18,001 nucleotides of DNA. Origin: Actinomycetota bacterium. Lineage in GTDB: Bacteria; Actinomycetota; Acidimicrobiia; Acidimicrobiales; JAHWLA01. The DNA lies in the NCBI GenBank assembly GCA_019347595.1, contig JAHWLA010000023.1, positions 1 through 18,001 of the forward strand, written 5' to 3'. The position numbers and the translations under genes are program-made. The notes under the pieces were generated by a model. It made no database searches. It saw only the letters and a list, made by a program, of their open reading frames with translations, and had not been told where the DNA came from. Of the stretch, positions 14,733 to 18,001 are shown one piece after another. Numbering within the stretch: position 1 is the first letter of the stretch; each line of letters starts with the position of its first letter.

Positions 14733-14822
14733 GCGCCGGTAGCTCAACGGTAAACGGGCGAAAGCCTTAAGAGCCTTGGTCTTGTAAACCAAAAGATACG
14801 GGTTCGAATCCCGTCCGGCGTA
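14733..14822 (+). tRNA. tRNA-Thr (anticodon TGT) with expanded D-loop
   Basis: The cloverleaf is clear. The acceptor stem is GCGCCGG with CCGGCGT (one G-U at 1:72). T8-A9 are followed by D-stem GCTC/GAGC (14742-14745 and 14771-14774). The anticodon stem is TTGGT/ACCAA around loop CTTGTAA, with anticodon TGT at 14783-14785. The variable loop is AAGAT, the T-stem ACGGG/CCCGT around TTCGAAT, and the discriminator A73. CCA is not encoded. The total is 90 rather than about 72 bases because the D-loop has 25 bases. A normal AACGGTA is followed by an apparent 18-base insert (14753-14770) that contains a GGGC-GAAA-GCCT hairpin with a GNRA tetraloop. Everything else looks functional. Confidence 0.88.
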
Positions 14823-14839
14823 CTCAGGTGCAACACAGG

Positions 14840-14891
14840 GAAATGCCCTCGGCTCGGCGACCCAGCTCGGGCCGGGGGCATTTCTCTTTTT
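14840..14891 (+). terminator. Intrinsic terminator downstream of tRNA-Thr
   Basis: GAAATGCCC (14840-14848) pairs perfectly with GGGCATTTC (14876-14884). The stem continues inward through CGGCTCGG against CTCGGGCCG with wobbles, and is followed by TCTTTTT (14885-14891). This is a textbook plus-strand Rho-independent terminator, ending 69 bases after the tRNA. It separates the tRNA from the biosynthetic genes that follow. Confidence 0.88.
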
Positions 14892-14997
14892 CGAACCGCA
14901 TCTCATGCACATCCACCTCGACCACCGAACTTCGAGCGCCCGGCCCGCCGTCGCCCGCTCGCGCCCGTCGGGGCGTCGGTAGGAGGGGCGGCCGGCG

Positions 14998-16038
14998 ATG
15001 AAGCTCAAGGCGATCCACCCGACCATCGCCGAAGCCATCGAGCTTCCTCGCCTCGTCGCCCTCGGCGACAACCTCTTCGGCGCCGCCTTCAACCTCATGA
15101 AGCTGCTGCCCGCCCGGCACATCCTCGACCGGGCCCGGGAGGAGGGGCTGCTTCACCCCGACTCGGTGATCATCGAGACCACCTCGGGCACCTTCGGCCT
15201 CGCCCTCGCCATCCTCTCGGCCCTGCGGGGCTACCGGCTCATCATCGTGAGCGACCCGGTCATCGACGAACCGCTCAAGCGGCGCTTGGAGGACCTGGGC
15301 GCGGTGGTCGACATCGTGCAGGACCCGGCGCCGATCGGCGGGTACCAGCAGTCCCGCCTCGATCGCGTCGCCGAGCTGGGGCAGCAGTACCCGGACCACT
15401 TCTGGCCCTCGCAGTACGAGAACCCCGACAACCCCGGCGCCTACGCCCATCTGGCCGAGTTCCTGGAAGAGGCGCTCGGCGAGGTCGACGCGTTGGTCGG
15501 CACGGTGGGCTCGGGCGGATCGATGTGCGGAACGGCGACCGCATTGCGCAAGTCGTTCCCGCACCTCTACGCCGTCGGCGTCGACACCCACGGCAGCGTG
15601 CTGTTCGGCGGCAAGGACGAGAAGCGCCTGTTGCGGGGACTCGGCAACAGCCTGATGCCCAAGAATCTCGACCACACCGTGTTCGACGAGGTCCACTGGG
15701 TGAGCTCGGCCGAGGCCTTCCACGCCACCCGCCTGCTCCACCGCCGCCACGGCCTGTTCATGGGCGGCACCAGCGGGGCGGCGTACATGGTGGCCAAGTG
15801 GTACGCCGAGCGGAACCCCGACCAAGCCGTGGTGTGCATGCTCCCCGACGAGGGCCACCGCTACCAGGACACCATCTACAGCGAGGCGTGGCTGCAGGAG
15901 AAGGATGTGTGGCTGCCGGGCCTGCCCGACGAGCCGAAGCTGGTCGACCAACGCGACGAGTGCGACGGCGAGTGGGGCCGGATGCTGTGGGGTCGGCGCA
16001 GCTATGTCGACGTCATCGGCGAGGAGTTCCAACCGTGA
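14998..16038 (+). CDS. PLP-dependent cysteine-synthase-like enzyme (fold type II)
   Basis: This 346-residue protein belongs to the CysK/CBS-like fold type II PLP enzymes, which catalyse beta-replacement or elimination on serine- or cysteine-type substrates. Visible are a likely catalytic Lys35 in FNLMKLLPARHI, the substrate-binding Asn-loop equivalent TTSGTFG (61-67), the PLP-phosphate loop GTVGSGGSMCG (168-178) and the C-terminal GGTSGAA (256-262). The usual NPxGSVKDR segment around the lysine is replaced, so it is probably not the housekeeping cysteine synthase. ATG 14998 has AGGAGG eleven bases upstream. The following ATP-grasp and lyase-like genes suggest a joint pathway. Diaminopropionate-type synthase or cysteine desulfhydrase are alternatives; the substrate is not determinable. 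Confidence 0.82.
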   Translation: MKLKAIHPTIAEAIELPRLVALGDNLFGAAFNLMKLLPARHILDRAREEGLLHPDSVIIETTSGTFGLALAILSALRGYRLIIVSDPVIDEPLKRRLEDLGAVVDIVQDPAPIGGYQQSRLDRVAELGQQYPDHFWPSQYENPDNPGAYAHLAEFLEEALGEVDALVGTVGSGGSMCGTATALRKSFPHLYAVGVDTHGSVLFGGKDEKRLLRGLGNSLMPKNLDHTVFDEVHWVSSAEAFHATRLLHRRHGLFMGGTSGAAYMVAKWYAERNPDQAVVCMLPDEGHRYQDTIYSEAWLQEKDVWLPGLPDEPKLVDQRDECDGEWGRMLWGRRSYVDVIGEEFQP

Positions 16039-16055
16039 GGCGCTCGTGGGTCCTG

Positions 16056-16110
16056 TCAGGCGGGGACCCCTCCCACCTGCGCTGCCGCGCAGGTGGGCCC
16101 CTCCCCGTCC
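16056..16110 (+). terminator. Strong GC hairpin between PLP-enzyme and ATP-grasp genes
   Basis: CCCACCTGCGC (16072-16082) and GCGCAGGTGGG (16087-16097) form a perfect 11-pair stem with a TGCC loop. An outer helix adds CGGGGA (16061-16066) with TCCCCG (16102-16107) across an internal loop. There is no U-tract, so it may be an actinobacterial-type terminator, a partial attenuator or an mRNA-stability element rather than a classical terminator. Confidence 0.4.
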
Positions 16111-16139
16111 TGCCACCCACTCGCTTAGCGCTGTGCGGA

Positions 16140-16156
16140 ATCGGCCTGCGGCCGAT
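16140..16156 (+). promoter_or_regulatory. Small perfect hairpin just before the ATP-grasp ribosome binding site
   Basis: ATCGGCC-TGC-GGCCGAT forms a seven-pair stem ending three bases before the GGAGG at 16160-16164. It may tune translation of the ATP-grasp gene; no known family is recognised. Confidence 0.3.
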
Positions 16157-16171
16157 GCTGGAGGCTCTCTC

Positions 16172-17386
16172 ATGAGCGGGGTCGTGGTGTTGTTGGAGTC
16201 GAATACCACCGGGACGGGGCGGCTGTTCGCCCGGGCCGCTGCCCACCTCGGCTACGAGCCGGTGCTGCTGTGCGCCGATCCCGACCGTTATCCGTACGCG
16301 GCCGAGGACGGGCTGCGCGTCGAGGTGCTCGACACCACCGACGAAGCCGCCGTGCTGGCCGCCGCCCGCGCCCTCGACCCCGTCGGCGTGACGTCGTCGT
16401 CGGAGTACTTCATCGCCCCCGCCGCGGCCGTGGCCGCGGCCCTGGGGCTGCCCGCCGCCGACGCCGAGGCCATCCGCAACTGCCGGGACAAAGGCATCCA
16501 GCGCCGCACGCTGGCCGCCGCGGGCGTGCCTGTCCCCGCCTTCCGCGCCGCCGAGACCGTCGACGACGCCGTGGCCGCGGCCGTCGACCTCGGCGTGCCC
16601 GTCGTGCTCAAGCCGGTGAGCGGCAGCGGCAGCATCGGCGTGCGCCTCTGCAACGACGTCGGCGAGGTGGCCGCCCACGCCGCCACGCTCCTGGCCCAAG
16701 CGGTGAACGAGCGCGGCATCCCCGTTCCCGGCCGCCTGCTGGTGGAGGAGCTGGCCGTCGGCCCCGAGTACTCGGCGGAGGCCTTCGACGGCCAGGTGGT
16801 GGGCATCGTGCGCAAGCACCTCAGCCCGCCCCCCGCCTTCCTCGAGGTGGGCCACGACTTCCCCGCTCCCCTGCCCGACGACGACGCCGCCGCCGTCCAC
16901 GCGGTGACCGAGGCCGCCCTCGAAGCCCTCGGGCTGTGCTTCGGGCCGACGCACGTGGAGCTGCGCCTCACCACCGACGGCCCCGTCCTCATCGAGGTGA
17001 ACCCGCGCCTGGCGGGCGGCAACATCCCCGAGCTGGTGCGCCACGCCTCGGGCGTCGACCTCGTCACCGAGACGGTCCGGCTCGTCACCGGCGGGCGTCC
17101 ACACCTCGACCCCACCCGCCACCGCCACAGCGCCATCCGCTTCCTCTTGGCGCCCGCGGCCGGGACGCTCGAAGGGGTGGACGGCGCCGATCGGGCCGAG
17201 GCGGTCGACGGGGTGGTCGACGTCCGCGTCACCCGCGGCCTGGGCGACTCGGTGACCCGGGCAGGCGACTTCCGTGACCGGATCGGGCATGTACTCACGT
17301 GTGGAGCGACGGCGGAGAACGCACAGGCGGCGGCCGAGGCGGCGCTGGCGTGCTTCGACGTGCGGGTGAAGGCCGAGGCGGACTGA
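16172..17386 (+). CDS. ATP-grasp carboxylate-amine ligase
   Basis: The 404-residue product has the three-part ATP-grasp architecture. The N-terminal pre-ATP domain starts VVVLLESNTTGTGRLFARAA (4-23) and includes SSSEYF (75-80). The ATP-binding part has Lys107 and KPVSGSGSIGV (147-157), VEELAVGPEYSAE (191-203), and the metal-binding HVELR and VLIEVNPRLAGGN (Glu263, Glu275, Asn277). These enzymes activate a carboxylate as acyl phosphate and couple it to an amine, often an amino acid. ATG 16172 has GGAGG seven bases upstream, an optimal site. The stop overlaps the next gene's start as TGATG, so ligase and lyase-like enzyme are co-translated. It lacks hallmarks of D-Ala ligase, biotin carboxylase or PurK; substrates are unknown. 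Confidence 0.85.
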   Translation: MSGVVVLLESNTTGTGRLFARAAAHLGYEPVLLCADPDRYPYAAEDGLRVEVLDTTDEAAVLAAARALDPVGVTSSSEYFIAPAAAVAAALGLPAADAEAIRNCRDKGIQRRTLAAAGVPVPAFRAAETVDDAVAAAVDLGVPVVLKPVSGSGSIGVRLCNDVGEVAAHAATLLAQAVNERGIPVPGRLLVEELAVGPEYSAEAFDGQVVGIVRKHLSPPPAFLEVGHDFPAPLPDDDAAAVHAVTEAALEALGLCFGPTHVELRLTTDGPVLIEVNPRLAGGNIPELVRHASGVDLVTETVRLVTGGRPHLDPTRHRHSAIRFLLAPAAGTLEGVDGADRAEAVDGVVDVRVTRGLGDSVTRAGDFRDRIGHVLTCGATAENAQAAAEAALACFDVRVKAEAD

Positions 17387-18001
17387 TGGACGCCACCGGC
17401 CGCATCACCACCGGCATCAAGCCGGAGATCGCCGAGATCGTGTTCGGCACCACGGTCGACGAGGCCATCGACGCCGAGCTGGGCCTCATCACCCAGGTCG
17501 ACCGCGCCCACCTGCTCATGCTGGCCGAGGTCGGCCTGGTCGCCGACGACACCGCCCGCACCGTGCTGGCTGCCATCGACGACCTGCGCGCCACCGACTA
17601 CGCCGCCCTGCGGGGCAAGCGTGCCACCCGCGGCCTGTTCCTCCTCTACGAGGACCACCTGCGCCAGACGGTGGGCGCCGATCGCGGGGGCGTCCTCCAG
17701 ACGGGCCGCTCCCGCAACGACCTCAACGCCACCGTGCTGCTGCTGCGGCTCCGCGGGGAGTGGACGGCGCTCGCCCAGGCGGTGCTCGGGCTCCAAGGCG
17801 TGCTGATCGATCGGGCTGCGGCGTTCTCCGACGTGGTGATGCCCGCCTACACGCACTTCCAGCCCGCCGTCCCCATCACCTACGGCCACTGGCTGGCGGG
17901 CGTCGCCTTCGCCCTCGGGCGCGACGCCGCCGCCCTCGTCGACGCGGGTCGCACCGGCCTGTCCCGCTCGCCGTTGGGTGCGGGCTCGGCGGGCGGCACG
18001 T
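17386..18001 (+). CDS. Argininosuccinate-lyase-like enzyme (3' end outside window)
   Basis: The 205 codons visible belong to the fumarase/aspartase/ASL superfamily, whose members cleave fumarate from N-substituted aspartates. Motifs are TGRSRND (106-112), MPAYTHFQPAVPITYGHW (152-169) with the expected catalytic-dyad His157, and SPLGAG (195-200). It differs from housekeeping ArgH: there is no GGRF start, the usual EDIHMxVE region reads EDHLRQTVG, and SRNDQVAT is SRNDLNAT. This suggests a specialised paralogue, though a divergent ArgH cannot be excluded without argG in view. The ATG overlaps the ATP-grasp stop (TGATG). The active-site serine loop and C-terminus lie beyond the right edge. Confidence 0.85.
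   Translation, partial: MDATGRITTGIKPEIAEIVFGTTVDEAIDAELGLITQVDRAHLLMLAEVGLVADDTARTVLAAIDDLRATDYAALRGKRATRGLFLLYEDHLRQTVGADRGGVLQTGRSRNDLNATVLLLRLRGEWTALAQAVLGLQGVLIDRAAAFSDVVMPAYTHFQPAVPITYGHWLAGVAFALGRDAAALVDAGRTGLSRSPLGAGSAGGT

Noticed and set aside
1..18001. CRISPR arrays, rRNA, prophage or insertion-sequence genes
   Set aside because: No regularly spaced repeats, rRNA segments, integrases or transposases were seen.

Overview
The window is a dense, very GC-rich piece of bacterial chromosome. Gene content points to an actinobacterium, possibly an uncultured member of the Acidimicrobiia: a full division/cell-wall (dcw) cluster, a meso-diaminopimelate-type MurE, an RsmH with the C.CP...P.C.CG Cys cluster, many GTG starts and very high third-position GC. 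The class assignment is inference.

Positions 1-12246, all on the minus strand, hold the dcw cluster. In transcription order it reads mraZ, rsmH, ftsL-like, ftsI, murE, mraY, murD, ftsW, murG, murC and murB, with murB running off the left edge. Most junctions are ATGA or GTGA overlaps, so this is one translationally coupled operon making and polymerising lipid II at the septum. A good promoter, TTGACG-17-TATGGT, lies about 70-100 bases before mraZ and has TGGGG boxes in and beside it. murF, normally between murE and mraY, is absent: murE and mraY overlap directly. The only sizeable gap inside the operon (mraZ to rsmH) can fold into a long helix that buries the rsmH ribosome binding site. It sits where the actinobacterial mraW RNA motif is known to occur.

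Positions 12453-14440 (minus) carry a two-gene operon: a heme-oxygenase-like diiron enzyme followed by a membrane-associated family 2 glycosyltransferase. A perfect 24-bp-arm palindrome separates it from dcw. A second palindrome with the same outer arm and a different but still perfectly paired inner arm lies inside the 3' end of murG, where it is translated.

Positions 14500-14891 (plus) hold a leader of unknown function, a tRNA-Thr(UGU) with an apparent 18-base GNRA-hairpin insertion in its D-loop, and a clear intrinsic terminator.

Positions 14998-18001 (plus) hold a PLP-dependent cysteine-synthase-like enzyme, an ATP-grasp ligase and an argininosuccinate-lyase-like enzyme cut by the right edge. 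All three diverge from the housekeeping versions. They look like a small biosynthetic cassette that ligates an amino acid and then cleaves fumarate, but the product is unknown. The most unusual signals are the tRNA insertion, the covarying palindromes, the mraZ-rsmH leader and this enzyme trio.
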